Assembly: GCA_964596345.1 (NCBI GenBank)
Contig: CAZQSZ010000003.1
Coordinates: forward strand, 434,001-498,000
Source: CADEDV01 sp964596345
Lineage (GTDB): Bacteria > Bacteroidota > Bacteroidia > Chitinophagales > Chitinophagaceae
Reading direction: 5' to 3'
Length of the DNA: 64,000 nt
Every line of letters starts with the position of its first letter. Position 1 is the first letter of the stretch. The notes beneath the pieces are model-generated. The model had not been told where the DNA came from. It saw only the letters and a list, made by a program, of their open reading frames with translations, and did no database searches. The position numbers were made by a program, and so were the translations under genes. Shown piece after piece: positions 8,907 to 18,064 of the stretch.

Positions 8907-9614
8907 TCACCTGGAGGTTGGTTTCCTGAATTCTTTCAGTTTATCACTGATATAAACAATCATGTCGGCACGATCTGTTTTCCTGCAGAAATCATAAGAA
9001 GGCCTGTAGCGGTACATGAATAACCGTAATGAATCACCATGAAGACTGGTGAGCCGTTCCACCCATTCAACAGGGAAGGAGCGGTCGATATAAGAATCTC
9101 TTTCTTCTTTCAGTAATCTTTTTCTTAGTTCCCGCTGCCGTTTGGCTTTGCTGGAGAAATAACTAAGCGGACTGATGCTGATCCCAACACCATCTGTTGG
9201 CCGGTTGCCGCCCGTAATATTTTTCAGGCTGTCAAAATAATAACGGTAAATGTTTCTTCGCTCCAGTGAATCAGCCTGGTAACTGCTGTTCAGGGTGATA
9301 CTGCCCAGGGACACATACCTGACTGATAAACTAACATCATATTGTGTCAGCAGATGGCCGAAGGTCACTATCACTGAATCGGTTTTAAAACCTGAAGCGG
9401 TAAACATGATTTTATCGCCTTCACTGGCAGCAATACGGTAACTGCCGTCTTTGGCTGATACGCTGAATGACCTGTTTGTCCTGTTGAAAACATTGATACC
9501 GGCGAGAGCTGAGTCGGTGATCCTGTCATAAATTTTCCCGTGTAATGTTTGCTGTGCGGTGCTGTTTGAGCTGGTAATAACTATAATGAAAATGGAGAAT
9601 AGCAGCCGGTTCAT
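8907..9614 (-). CDS. Secreted carboxypeptidase-regulatory-like domain protein
   Basis: A 235-residue protein with a signal peptide (1-20, ending 'STAQQ') and one carboxypeptidase-D-regulatory-like beta-sandwich at about 22-95 ('LHGKIYDRITDSALAGINVFNR', shown here in part; 'SAKDGSYRIAASEGD', 'FTASGFKTDSV'). The rest is a charged helical region ('KRQRELRKRLLKEERDSY') and a C-terminal segment without a known motif. Such stand-alone proteins are common in Bacteroidota and are usually periplasmic or outer-membrane associated; function is unknown. It converges with the cytochrome gene (28-base gap), so there is no operon link. Confidence 0.75.
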   Translation of the reverse strand: MNRLLFSIFIIVITSSNSTAQQTLHGKIYDRITDSALAGINVFNRTNRSFSVSAKDGSYRIAASEGDKIMFTASGFKTDSVIVTFGHLLTQYDVSLSVRYVSLGSITLNSSYQADSLERRNIYRYYFDSLKNITGGNRPTDGVGISISPLSYFSSKAKRQRELRKRLLKEERDSYIDRSFPVEWVERLTSLHGDSLRLFMYRYRPSYDFCRKTDRADMIVYISDKLKEFRKPTSR

Positions 9615-10037
9615 GATTTAAAAATAAACAGGCAGCCTGCAGTAAAAGGATTTACGGGGAGAATTATTTGTTAAAAATCATTTGTTGTTACGTAAATAAA
9701 AGTTTACCAGGCGTATGATTTTTATTCAGGCAATGGATTTCTCTACCGCAAAGGGGGGATTTTGCAGCCAATATTTGGCCAGTATTATTTTTATAACGGA
9801 TTTTGCAATCCGCTTCTGGTTAATAGCAAACACTACCCGGCAACCGTTCACAAACTATTGCAGTTTCACCTGCTTTTTATTCACCAGTCCCATGCCTGCG
9901 CAGAAGCAGGCAGAGATTTTTATTGCCAATTTTAAAAACTATATGTATGAAACGAATTGTCAGTGCTATTCACATGCCGCTTGTAATAATGGATCCCTGT
10001 CACTCAAATGCAAAAAAAAATTGCAGGGAGGTGGCCT
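9615..10037. other. 423-base region without a convincing gene
   Basis: Lies between the divergent regulatory-like protein gene and the hydrolase gene. The only open frames are a Phe/Cys-rich stretch with no protein-like pattern and a 32-codon frame at 9947-10045 described separately. Promoters for both flanking genes must lie here, but I do not see a clear TAnnTTTG element. Confidence 0.4.
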
Positions 10038-10045
10038 ATGCTTAA
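9947..10045 (+). CDS. Possible 32-residue upstream ORF, coupled to the hydrolase gene
   Basis: A short frame begins with ATG AAA CGA and ends in a TAA that overlaps the ATG of the following hydrolase gene by eight bases, a translational coupling arrangement. It contains a run of nine A residues near its end and encodes a small peptide with two Cys-containing clusters ('DPCHSN', 'KNCRE'). No homologue is recognised. It might be a leader peptide, a tiny protein, or simply a chance frame. Confidence 0.25.
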   Translation: MKRIVSAIHMPLVIMDPCHSNAKKNCREVAYA

Positions 10046-10886
10046 AATAATGATCACAGCTGAGGATGGTTACCAGTTAAGTGCTGTCTATGCAAGGCCT
10101 GTGGGAGAAAGCACAGGTGCTATTATACTCAGTTCAGCCACCGGTGTTAAAAAAGAATTTTATATCAATTTTACCCGCTACCTGGTTCAGAATGGTTATA
10201 CGGTTCTGCTGTATGATTACCGCGGTATTGGAGAGTCAGCTCCGAATAACTTAAAGACATCTGCTTCTTATATGCATGAGTGGGGCACCAAGGATATGAA
10301 TGCCATGTTGAATTATATGGTGGATGAACGGAAGCATACAAATATCATCTGGGTAGGCCATAGTGTCGGTGCCCAGTTAATTGGTTTCCTCGATAAAAAA
10401 CAGCATATCAAAAAAGTGATCGCCATAAATGCGGCGGTGGGATACTGGGGCTATTTCCCTTTCCCGAGAAATATTGCCGTTTGTGCCTTATGGTATGTGA
10501 TAGGACCATTGCTCATCAAAATGCATGGCTATGGCACCATGCGAAAGATCGGCTGGGGCGAAGACTTGCCGAAAAATATCATCCTGGAATGGCGGCAATG
10601 GTGCATGAGTAAGAACTACTTTATGAAATTCCTGGAGCAAAAGATACAGGCGGACAAGTTTTATCATTTCACCACGCCGATCACGGCCGTTTATACCAGT
10701 GATGATTTTATTGCCAATGATAAAACAGTACCGCTGATGATGAAGTTCTTTCCTAATGCACCCCAGGAGATACTGAAACTGCCGGTAGAAAAACATACCC
10801 GTCATAAAGTGGGGCATATGGGTATTTTCCGGAAGAAATTTGAAAGAGACCTTTGGCCTTTATTGGTAGGGGTGATTGAAAGATGA
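10038..10886 (+). CDS. Alpha/beta hydrolase
   Basis: A 282-residue cytosolic serine hydrolase of the alpha/beta fold. It has the oxyanion/strand pattern 'GAIILSSATGVKKEFY', a 'YDYRGIGES' segment, the nucleophile elbow 'GHSVG' with Ser109, an acidic 'TSDDF' (Asp222/223) and a late His in 'KVGHMGIF' (His260), giving a plausible Ser-Asp-His triad. The start is the ATG with the purine-rich 'AGGGAGGT' five bases upstream; a Met 10 codons earlier would place this Shine-Dalgarno-like site inside the gene. The substrate is unknown; members act on esters, lipids or thioesters. No neighbour suggests a pathway. Confidence 0.87.
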   Translation: MLKIMITAEDGYQLSAVYARPVGESTGAIILSSATGVKKEFYINFTRYLVQNGYTVLLYDYRGIGESAPNNLKTSASYMHEWGTKDMNAMLNYMVDERKHTNIIWVGHSVGAQLIGFLDKKQHIKKVIAINAAVGYWGYFPFPRNIAVCALWYVIGPLLIKMHGYGTMRKIGWGEDLPKNIILEWRQWCMSKNYFMKFLEQKIQADKFYHFTTPITAVYTSDDFIANDKTVPLMMKFFPNAPQEILKLPVEKHTRHKVGHMGIFRKKFERDLWPLLVGVIER

Positions 10887-10894
10887 TTTTTGTA

Positions 10895-11323
10895 TCAATT
10901 CATCAAACTGAAGTCCCGGATACTATAAACAAAAGCCCAGATACTATTCAGGGTAAATAAAAGACTTGCTATAATAACATGTTTCAGTAACCACTTAAAG
11001 GAATTATTAAAGCTAAAGCTGTCTTCATACTGTATTGCCTTGCGGGCTTTCCTGGAAAAGGAAAGGAAATAATAGGCTTGTGCCGGTAACAAAACAGCAT
11101 AAATTATCAGGAATATAATATTGAAGATTACAGAGAACCTCATATAATCATCATAGTTGTCTGCATATTTTAAAAATGTTTTAATGCCCAGATAAGCATT
11201 AACTAAATCGAAAATACATGTCAGTACACAGCATACATACAGGAACCTGGCCCAGCGGCTAATGCGGATCAGCAAGTTCTTACCGGTCTCATCCAGCTTA
11301 ATTTGAAAAAGTTCTTCATTCAT
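10895..11323 (-). CDS. Small multi-pass membrane protein, unknown function
   Basis: About 142 residues starting at 'MNEELFQIKL'. Three to four hydrophobic segments are visible: around 25-45 ('FLYVCCVLTCIFDLV'), 62-85 ('FSVIFNIIFLIIYAVLLPA') and 110-130 ('HVIIASLLFTLNSIW'). Positive residues ('RKARK') lie between the second and third segments, suggesting a cytosolic loop. No domain is recognised. Convergent with the hydrolase gene with an 8-base gap. A start six codons upstream is also possible. Confidence 0.65.
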   Translation of the reverse strand: MNEELFQIKLDETGKNLLIRISRWARFLYVCCVLTCIFDLVNAYLGIKTFLKYADNYDDYMRFSVIFNIIFLIIYAVLLPAQAYYFLSFSRKARKAIQYEDSFSFNNSFKWLLKHVIIASLLFTLNSIWAFVYSIRDFSLMN

Positions 11324-11557
11324 GACCGGAAGATACTTCAACCGGTTAAATTTTCAGATTGGTCGTACCGGTCTTAACCAGGCCTGACCTTGTTAAGGCC
11401 GGGCATATCTTTACTTTCCGGACCTGTAATTTCTCCCTTTTGTGCCCACTTTCTTCTCACATTTTTGGCCCTTCATTGTGAATAAATGCCTTTTGGCCAA
11501 ACCGATTATTCCTGACCTTTGACTTATATTCGCCGCCTGACTTAAAATTTGAAAACA

Positions 11558-14500
11558 GTGAGATTAAAGAGCTTAGAAATCAAGGGATTCAAAAGTTTTG
11601 CCGACAAAACAATTGTCAATTTCGACGACAATATCACGGGCATCGTTGGACCAAACGGTTGTGGTAAATCCAATATCGTGGACAGTATTCGCTGGGTGAT
11701 CGGGGAACAGAAGATCAGCCACCTGCGGAGTGAGAACCTGGACAGCCTTGTCTTCAACGGTTCCAAGACCCGCAGCGCCTCCGGCCTGGCCGAGGTAAGC
11801 CTGACTTTTGAGAATACCAAGAACCTGCTGCCTACCGAATTCAGCACCGTAACCATAACCCGTAAGTTTTATAAAAGCGGCGAGTCGGAATACCGCCTCA
11901 ATGATGTACAGTGCCGCCTGAAAGATATCCAGAACCTGTTTATGGATACCGGGGTGAGTACCGACAGCTATGCCATCATCGAATTGGGCATGGTGGATGA
12001 TTTGATCAAAGACAAGGACAACAGCCGCCGCCGGATGCTGGAACAGGCCGCCGGCATCTCCATCTATAAAACCCGGAAAAAAGAAGCCAAACAAAAACTG
12101 GATGCCACGGAGCAGGACCTGGCCCGTATCGAAGACCTGCTTTTCGAGATCAACAACCAGCTGAAAGCCCTGGAAAGCCAGGCGAAAAAGGCGGAGAAGT
12201 ACCACGAGATCAAAAAAGATTACCGGGAGATCAGTATTGAACTGGCCAAAGCAGCCCTGGAAGGATTTAACCTGACCTACAAAGAACTGAATGAACAACA
12301 TGATGCGGAAACGGATAAGAAGATCCGCATGGAAGCTGAGATAGCGAATGAAGAAGCAGTCCTGGAACAGGAGAAAGTTGGGTTCATTGAAAAGGAAAGG
12401 CAACTGCAAAGTATGCAGCATGCTTTCAACGAACTGGTGCAGCAGGTAAGAACCAAAGAAAACGAAAAGAACCTGGCAGCCCAGCGGCTGGAATATCTCA
12501 AGGAAAGAGAAAGCAGCCTGAAAGAGTTTTTGCAAAAAGCAGGCGGCCAGTTAAAGGGGATTGATGAAAGTATTGGTTTTACCCAGTTACAGGTAGAAGA
12601 AGAATCAAAAGCACTGGAAGGATTAAGTGAGCAATTACAGCAACTGAATAACCAGGTATCGGTGCAAAGAGAAGTGCTGGATGAAAAACGCCGCACATTG
12701 GATACATTCCGTAGCGAATACCAGCAGGTGCAACGCAGCCAGTTTGATGCGGAGAAAAAAGTGGCAGTGGCGGATACTTCTGTACAGAATTTACAAAGAG
12801 CTATCGGGCAGATCGAAGAAGAAAGAAAACAAAGAGAAGAACAGCGGCATCACCTGGATGAAGAACGTTTGCTGAAAGAAAAAGAACTGAACATAAAAAA
12901 AGTGGACCTGGAACAATTGCAGCAACACCAGGAAAACACGAAGGAGCAGATATTACAGACACAGTCCATTGTGGAATCACTCCGTAATGAACTGGCGGTG
13001 GAAACAAGAAAGCTGGATGCTAAAAAGAATGAACACGACCTGCTGAAAAGTATGATCGATTCGATGGAAGGCTATCCTGATTCTGTAAAATTCCTGCACA
13101 ATAACAACAACTGGAATTATACTTCGCCAATTCTTTCTGATATCCTCTATGTAAAAGAGGAATACAGGACTGCACTGGAAAATGTACTGGAGCCTTACCT
13201 GAGTTATTATGTGGTCAATAACCTGCAGGAAGGTTTGCAGGCGGTTCATTTACTGGATGAGAATAAAAAAGGCAAGGCCAATTTCTTCCTGCTGGATAAA
13301 GTAAACGAAAAAGGAGCTGATGCTTCTGCTCATCAATTAGAAGGTGCTGTTCCTGCCCTGAGTGTGGTGGATGTGGAAGAAAAATACAGGAAACTGGCGG
13401 AACATTTATTAGGCAATGTCTTTATCGCTGACAGCGAAGATGCGTTGCAGAACAGTAATGGTTTTGTAGTGATTGAGAAAGCCGGTAAATATGTAAAGGG
13501 AAAATATTCGCTGACCGGCGGCAGCGTGGGATTGATCGAAGGAAAAAAGATCGGCCGGGTAAAAAATTTAGAAAAGTTGCAGGACGAGATCGCCGCCCAG
13601 GATGAAGTGGTGGAGAAACTCCGCAGTGAGATACAGGCAAGACACAATGAAGTGATCGCCTTTAACGAAGATCTCCGGGAGAATGCATTGAGAGAAACAG
13701 AAAGAGAGATACAGCAACTGACCAACCAGGTATTCTCTTTGCACAACAAGCTGGAGAACCTGCATTCCATGCAAACCAATAGCCAGCATCGCCTGGAAGA
13801 ACTGAATCAGCAGGTACAGCAAACACAGCAGTCCGTGGAAGGAGTAAGAAACCAACTGAACGAGTTTAATGAGCAGTTACAATCCTACACGGCCAAGCTG
13901 GCGGAGGCGGATGAGCATTTCAAAGCAGCTGAAGCAACATATAACGAAGCATCACAGCAATACAATGAGTTTAACCTGAGTGTGACCCGGCAGCAAAGTA
14001 AGATCAATGCACTGAAACAGGAACTCGATTTCAAGCGGAACCAGCTGAATGACCTGAACCAGCAAATCGAAAGTAATACCACCAGTTTATTGGATACTAC
14101 CACCAGCATTGAGCAATCGGCTACTTCTTTAAAGGATATTGAAGATGCTCTGCTGGAAATGATCCGCAGAAGGGAAGATGAACAATCCATATTGAATGAA
14201 GCGGACCAGGCTTATTATAACCTGCGGAACCAATTAAGTGAAAAAGAAAGTGAACTGCGTCATAAAGTAAAAGAGAAGGAGCAGGTAGAGCATTTATTAG
14301 CGGCTATCAAAGACAAACTGAACGAACTGAAATTACAGTTAGCCGGAACGAAAGAGAGACTGGATGTGGAGTTCCGTATCAAACTGGAGGATATTTTAGA
14401 CCAGGCCAGGACATCTGAAACAGCACTGGAAGAGTTGCAGGAGAAAGCAGATCGCATGAAGAAGAGGCTGGAAAACCTTGGCGAGGTGAACCCGACTGCG

Positions 14501-15094
14501 ATCGAGGCATTTACGGAAATGAAGAAACGGTATGAGTTCATCGTGGAGCAAAAGAATGACCTGGTGAATGCCAAGGACAGCCTGTTGAAGACGATTGAAG
14601 AAGTGGAGGCAACAGCGAATCTGAAATTCCTCGAAACCTTTAACCGGGTAAAAGAGAATTTCATTAAAGTATTCAAGACCCTCTTCACCGAAGATGATCA
14701 TTGCGACCTGGTGCTGGAAAACCCGGAGAACCTGGCGGATACCGGTATTGAAGTGATTGCCCGTCCCAAAGGGAAACGACCTACTTCATTGACACAGCTG
14801 AGTGGTGGTGAAAGAACCTTAACGGCAACAGCCCTGTTGTTTGCGATCTACCTGATCAAACCGGCACCGTTCTGTATCCTGGATGAGGTGGATGCACCGC
14901 TGGATGATGCCAACGTAAGCAAGTTCACCAATATGATCCGCCAGTTCAGTGACAACTCACAGTTCATTATTGTTACACACAATAAAATGACGATGAGTAC
15001 CGTGGATGTGATCTATGGGGTAACGATGCAGGAGCCGGGCGTCAGCAAACTGGTAAGTGTCGACTTCCGGAATTTGCAGCAGAACCAGAATTAA
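11558..15094 (+). CDS. smc: Chromosome segregation/condensation protein SMC
   Basis: Full-length SMC ATPase (about 1178 residues), which dimerises through a hinge and, with ScpA/ScpB, organises and separates chromosomes. The N-terminal head has 'MRLKSLEIKGFKSFADK' and Walker A 'GPNGCGKSN' (31-39). Long coiled coils rich in Glu/Gln/Lys follow. The hinge lies at about residues 510-660 ('YPDSVKFL', 'YVVNNLQEGLQA', 'LTGGSVG'). A second coiled coil leads to the C-terminal head with signature 'LSGGE' (about 1081-1085) and Walker B/D-loop 'CILDEVDAPLDD' (about 1106-1117). I chose the GTG start, since 'MRLKSLEIKG' is the family's usual N-terminus; a TTG three codons upstream is possible. The head-coding first 700 bases look more GC-rich than the coiled-coil part. 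ScpA/B are not in the window. Confidence 0.97.
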   Translation: MRLKSLEIKGFKSFADKTIVNFDDNITGIVGPNGCGKSNIVDSIRWVIGEQKISHLRSENLDSLVFNGSKTRSASGLAEVSLTFENTKNLLPTEFSTVTITRKFYKSGESEYRLNDVQCRLKDIQNLFMDTGVSTDSYAIIELGMVDDLIKDKDNSRRRMLEQAAGISIYKTRKKEAKQKLDATEQDLARIEDLLFEINNQLKALESQAKKAEKYHEIKKDYREISIELAKAALEGFNLTYKELNEQHDAETDKKIRMEAEIANEEAVLEQEKVGFIEKERQLQSMQHAFNELVQQVRTKENEKNLAAQRLEYLKERESSLKEFLQKAGGQLKGIDESIGFTQLQVEEESKALEGLSEQLQQLNNQVSVQREVLDEKRRTLDTFRSEYQQVQRSQFDAEKKVAVADTSVQNLQRAIGQIEEERKQREEQRHHLDEERLLKEKELNIKKVDLEQLQQHQENTKEQILQTQSIVESLRNELAVETRKLDAKKNEHDLLKSMIDSMEGYPDSVKFLHNNNNWNYTSPILSDILYVKEEYRTALENVLEPYLSYYVVNNLQEGLQAVHLLDENKKGKANFFLLDKVNEKGADASAHQLEGAVPALSVVDVEEKYRKLAEHLLGNVFIADSEDALQNSNGFVVIEKAGKYVKGKYSLTGGSVGLIEGKKIGRVKNLEKLQDEIAAQDEVVEKLRSEIQARHNEVIAFNEDLRENALRETEREIQQLTNQVFSLHNKLENLHSMQTNSQHRLEELNQQVQQTQQSVEGVRNQLNEFNEQLQSYTAKLAEADEHFKAAEATYNEASQQYNEFNLSVTRQQSKINALKQELDFKRNQLNDLNQQIESNTTSLLDTTTSIEQSATSLKDIEDALLEMIRRREDEQSILNEADQAYYNLRNQLSEKESELRHKVKEKEQVEHLLAAIKDKLNELKLQLAGTKERLDVEFRIKLEDILDQARTSETALEELQEKADRMKKRLENLGEVNPTAIEAFTEMKKRYEFIVEQKNDLVNAKDSLLKTIEEVEATANLKFLETFNRVKENFIKVFKTLFTEDDHCDLVLENPENLADTGIEVIARPKGKRPTSLTQLSGGERTLTATALLFAIYLIKPAPFCILDEVDAPLDDANVSKFTNMIRQFSDNSQFIIVTHNKMTMSTVDVIYGVTMQEPGVSKLVSVDFRNLQQNQN

Positions 15095-15114
15095 TACATA
15101 GTAAGCAAAATAGA

Positions 15115-15145
15115 AAGTCCTGTAGAAAAAATACAGGACTTTTTT
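15115..15145 (+). terminator. Intrinsic terminator of smc
   Basis: AAGTCCTGTA and its perfect complement TACAGGACTT flank a seven-base A-rich loop and are followed by a T run. It starts 20 bases after the smc stop. Confidence 0.85.
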
Positions 15146-15177
15146 CATTCTATAATTTCCTGCTCTATTTTTGATCA

Positions 15178-15615
15178 ATGACCGGTAACCAGAAATTTAA
15201 TCTTGTAATTGCGTATTGGCTGGGATACCTTTTATTTATGATCGTTTATTTCTACCTGGCTACTATTGATGAATACAGAAACTCTGAAAAGGTGAAAGCT
15301 GTTGTAATAGATCAATTATTGGGTGCTGGCAGGGGTAGAAGAGGATATTATCCGCAATTTCAATTCTCTTACCAAGGTGACATTTATACATCTGCAGATG
15401 AATTGATTTGGGTGAGAAATAAAAAGAAGGGAGATCATCTTACCGTCATTTTCCCAAATAAAAAGCCAGAGCAAGCCATTGCTTATACTATTCTAAGCTA
15501 TTGGGTTTCGTTCACAAAATTTTCAATAAGCTTCTTGATTGCTTATTTATTATTCAAGATACCGTTTCTGTGGGGCCAGTATACAGCATTTAAAAGAGAG
15601 TACAGGAATAAATAA
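15178..15615 (+). CDS. DUF3592-like membrane protein
   Basis: A 145-residue protein with an N-terminal transmembrane segment (about 8-28), an extracytoplasmic beta-rich region with 'YYPQFQFSYQGDIYTS' and 'GDHLTVIFPNKKPEQA' that matches the general DUF3592 pattern (a Tyr-Pro-x-h-x-Phe strand followed by 'G..v.V.y.P.nP..a'), and a second transmembrane segment (about 108-128) with a basic C-terminus. No function is established for the family. It follows the smc terminator, so it likely has its own promoter, and it is followed within 8 bases by the next gene, suggesting co-transcription. Confidence 0.65.
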   Translation: MTGNQKFNLVIAYWLGYLLFMIVYFYLATIDEYRNSEKVKAVVIDQLLGAGRGRRGYYPQFQFSYQGDIYTSADELIWVRNKKKGDHLTVIFPNKKPEQAIAYTILSYWVSFTKFSISFLIAYLLFKIPFLWGQYTAFKREYRNK

Positions 15616-15622
15616 ATTAACT

Positions 15623-15961
15623 ATGCGAACAATCATTCTTCTCGTTGCTTCTAACATCTTTATGACTTTTGCCTGGTATTACCATTTGAAACAGGAGGGA
15701 TGGCCTTTGTGGAAAGCGATTGTGCTGAGCTGGTTCATTGCTTTTTTTGAGTATATGCTGATGGTGCCGGCCAACCGCAGCGGTTATGCCAGGGGCTTTT
15801 CGGGATTCCAGTTAAAAATGATCCAGGAAGTGATCACCCTGGTGGTATTTGGTTTTTTTGCAGTCTTATATCTGAAAGAGCCTTTTCACTGGCGCTACCT
15901 TGTCAGTTTTGCTTTCCTGCTGGGAGCCGTTTATTTTATGTTCAGTAAAAGGTTTGGGTAG
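15623..15961 (+). CDS. DMT/EamA-like small membrane protein (DUF486)
   Basis: A 112-residue, four-helix membrane protein. Hydrophobic segments lie at about 4-20, 32-50, 67-85 and 92-108. The 'MTFAWYYHLK' start, the central 'EYMLMVPANRSGY' and 'QLKMIQEVITLVVF' are the signature of the DUF486 family, a half-size relative of drug/metabolite transporters. Such proteins probably dimerise; substrates are not known. The ATG used follows the preceding stop by 7 bases, which fits a two-gene operon with the DUF3592-like gene. Confidence 0.85.
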   Translation: MRTIILLVASNIFMTFAWYYHLKQEGWPLWKAIVLSWFIAFFEYMLMVPANRSGYARGFSGFQLKMIQEVITLVVFGFFAVLYLKEPFHWRYLVSFAFLLGAVYFMFSKRFG

Positions 15962-15967
15962 GACCGG

Positions 15968-16255
15968 TTACATCTCTTCTTCCGTTAGCCGGGGTGATGT
16001 TTTGTGATGATCTCTTTGTTTCTGGCGACGGATCAGGTCCGATTTTATCTTGTGTACAAATGCCTGGCAAATGGAAATGATACCGGCGATCAGTAATACA
16101 GCAAAACCAAGTGCCCACAAGTACCAGTCTTCTTCTTTCTGCGCCTTTTCTGATCTTTCGTAGATGGTGTAAAACAATACAACAATGCTGGTCGTTATAA
16201 GGGCAATACCTATCAATAGTTTGGTCAGGTATTTATCCTGGTGTGTATTCGACAT
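15968..16255 (-). CDS. Small two-helix membrane protein
   Basis: About 95 residues from 'MSNTHQDKYL'. Two hydrophobic segments (about 12-32 and 46-66) flank the charged stretch 'YERSEKAQKEEDW'. The C-terminus is Arg/Lys/His-rich ('RRQKQRDHHK') and therefore probably cytosolic. No known domain. It converges with the DUF486 gene with a 6-base gap. The family is unidentified. Confidence 0.6.
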   Translation of the reverse strand: MSNTHQDKYLTKLLIGIALITTSIVVLFYTIYERSEKAQKEEDWYLWALGFAVLLIAGIISICQAFVHKIKSDLIRRQKQRDHHKTSPRLTEEEM

Positions 16256-16365
16256 AGTATCAGGTTTGGTAATGGACAGTATATCAGGCAAAAGTAAAGA
16301 AATAATCTTTTGTTAACTTACCCAGGCCCGGATGGGACAAAAACCTGAACAAATTATTTAAAATC

Positions 16366-16373
16366 TAAATTTG
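16366..16373 (+). promoter_or_regulatory. Possible -7 element (TAAATTTG)
   Basis: Matches the Bacteroidota TAnnTTTG consensus and ends only four bases before the ATG of the peroxiredoxin-like gene. If used, the mRNA would be practically leaderless. No TTTG -33 box is seen at the right distance, and such 8-mers occur by chance, so this is tentative. Confidence 0.35.
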
Positions 16374-16377
16374 CAGT

Positions 16378-16965
16378 ATGAAAAAGAACATTCTGACGAC
16401 CCTGTTACTGGCGGCTTTTTTTACCATGGCGGGCCAGGAAGCCCCCGAAGGATTATTCATTAATTCCAAGGCCCCGGATTTTAAAGCAACCGATCAGAAT
16501 GGAAACGAAGTGAGGCTGAAAGACCTGCTTAAAAAAGGGAAAGTGGTGCTTGTTTTCTACCGTGGCAACTGGTGTCCTTACTGTAACCGCCAGCTGAAAA
16601 GACTGGAAGACTCCCTGCAGCTGATCAAAGATAAAGGGGCTACGCTTATTGCCGTAACACCCGAAAAACCGGAAGGGGTGGAGAAGACGATTGAAAAAAC
16701 AAAGGCAGAATATTCCATCTTATATGACGAAGGCTTAAAAATCATGAAAGCCTACGAAGTAGAATTTGTTGTACCGGAAAATACCATTACCCGCTACCGT
16801 AATTCAGGTATTGACCTGGAAAAGATCAATGGGAAAGATTGGAATTATTTACCGGTACCTGCTGTATATGTTATCGACAAAGAAGCGAATATTACCTACC
16901 GGTTTTTTAACAGTGATTATAAAAAAAGACCCACTGTGCAGGAGATACTGAACAACCTGAAATAA
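16378..16965 (+). CDS. Exported peroxiredoxin-like/AhpC-TSA family protein
   Basis: A 195-residue thioredoxin-fold protein. The signal peptide spans about 1-19 ('LLLAAFFTMAGQ'). The domain starts with 'SKAPDFKATDQNG' and carries the redox motif 'NWCPYC' (Cys66, Cys69) after the strand 'KVVLVFYRG', as in the peroxiredoxin-like 2 group, with the cis-Pro region 'LPVPAVYVID' near residue 160. It probably reduces peroxides or thiols in the periplasm; the two-Cys CxxC arrangement would allow either. It is convergent with the next gene, with almost no gap. The oxidant and the reducing partner are not apparent, although a periplasmic thioredoxin fusion lies 2 kb away. Confidence 0.88.
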   Translation: MKKNILTTLLLAAFFTMAGQEAPEGLFINSKAPDFKATDQNGNEVRLKDLLKKGKVVLVFYRGNWCPYCNRQLKRLEDSLQLIKDKGATLIAVTPEKPEGVEKTIEKTKAEYSILYDEGLKIMKAYEVEFVVPENTITRYRNSGIDLEKINGKDWNYLPVPAVYVIDKEANITYRFFNSDYKKRPTVQEILNNLK

Positions 16966-16967
16966 TA

Positions 16968-17999
16968 TTAATCAAGTATAAGCTTACCTATCTGCCCTTT
17001 ATTACCTGCTAAGAATATGGACGTTCCCATTTTGGCAATGCGGACCACATGAAAACTTTCTTTGCTCACCCATTTCCATGTCTTTCCGCCATTATACGAA
17101 TAGTCAACGCCATTCAGGCCGCAACTCACCAGATCAGTTTTAGATAAATACTCCACGCAACTGCGGTAGCCATGGGGTGGAGTGGAAGGGGCATTCCAAC
17201 TCTTGCCTCCGTCAGTTGTATAATAGCAATTTTGTTTACTCTCTGCCGGGGTCATAAAATCTCCGCCTACCACAACAATTCTTTTGCTGCCTTTTAATTT
17301 GCCTTCATCAAATACCGCTATTGAATTGGCGCCGGTCGTTTCTTTACCTTGCATCATGGGCATATCAATGATAGCATTATTGGTAAATAACCTTGAACGG
17401 GTACCGCCGCTGACCATAAAGTATTTATTCTTTTCAAACAAACGGATATTGGTACCGCTGGCTGCAAAGAAAGCTTCACCAGAATCAGCTACTGGCTTTT
17501 GACTATCTTCCCATTCCTGCCAGCGGTCACCGCCGTTTTGTGTGGCCGCCACAAAAACTTTTTTATTGATCGGGTCGCCGATCACGATGCCGGTATACTG
17601 GTCAACAAAATGCATTGCGTCTAAAAACATACCCGGCGTTTTATTTTCGTATACCGTATTCCAGGTTTCACCTCCGTCTGTGGTTTTCAGGATTACTGCA
17701 GGTGTATCCACCGCCATAATGATCGCAGTGCTGGCATCAAAAGCTTCTATATCCCGGAATTCTTTTTTCTCAAATCCTTTTACAGTTATCCATTTCCAGT
17801 TCTTTCCTGCATTACTCGAACGGCCTACTATGCCATTACTTCCGCTTACCCAAACGATATTATCATTCACCACACTTAATCCGCGGAGACTGGTATTGGT
17901 ACCGGATGTGAGCACCTGCACTTTCGGTTCGGGGCGATAACGGAAACCGGATAAGCTTAACAGGAATAAGGAAACCAGAAGGACAGCTATTTTATTCAT
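16968..17999 (-). CDS. Secreted BNR/YCF48-like beta-propeller protein
   Basis: A 343-residue secreted protein starting at 'MNKIAVLLVS', with a signal peptide to about residue 20. It has recurring propeller units with the Asp-box-like pattern 'SSNAGKNWKWI', 'TTDGGETWNTVY', 'TQNGGDRWQEW', 'TTDGGKSWNAP' and 'SYNGGKTWKWV', each a beta-blade start (S/T-x-D/N-x-G-x-x-W). This is the pattern of the Ycf48/BNR sialidase-like propellers. In the family such proteins can be assembly factors or glycan-binding proteins, but bacterial secreted members are mostly uncharacterised. No catalytic sialidase Arg triad could be identified by eye, so I do not call it an enzyme. Confidence 0.8.
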   Translation of the reverse strand: MNKIAVLLVSLFLLSLSGFRYRPEPKVQVLTSGTNTSLRGLSVVNDNIVWVSGSNGIVGRSSNAGKNWKWITVKGFEKKEFRDIEAFDASTAIIMAVDTPAVILKTTDGGETWNTVYENKTPGMFLDAMHFVDQYTGIVIGDPINKKVFVAATQNGGDRWQEWEDSQKPVADSGEAFFAASGTNIRLFEKNKYFMVSGGTRSRLFTNNAIIDMPMMQGKETTGANSIAVFDEGKLKGSKRIVVVGGDFMTPAESKQNCYYTTDGGKSWNAPSTPPHGYRSCVEYLSKTDLVSCGLNGVDYSYNGGKTWKWVSKESFHVVRIAKMGTSIFLAGNKGQIGKLILD

Positions 18000-18064
18000 T
18001 GACAAACGGCATAAGAAGAGGTAAGATAGAATATAAACAAGATAAAAGGAAACGGTTCCTGTTC

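Noticed and set aside
9715..10050. A 111-codon open frame upstream of the hydrolase gene
   Set aside because: The translation is Phe/Cys-rich without protein-like pattern, signal or domain, and it overlaps the better supported hydrolase start.
11573..12535. Antisense 320-codon frame within smc
   Set aside because: Antisense to the highly conserved smc head and coiled coil; its Phe/Leu-rich translation is the reverse reading of Lys/Glu codons, so it is a shadow frame.
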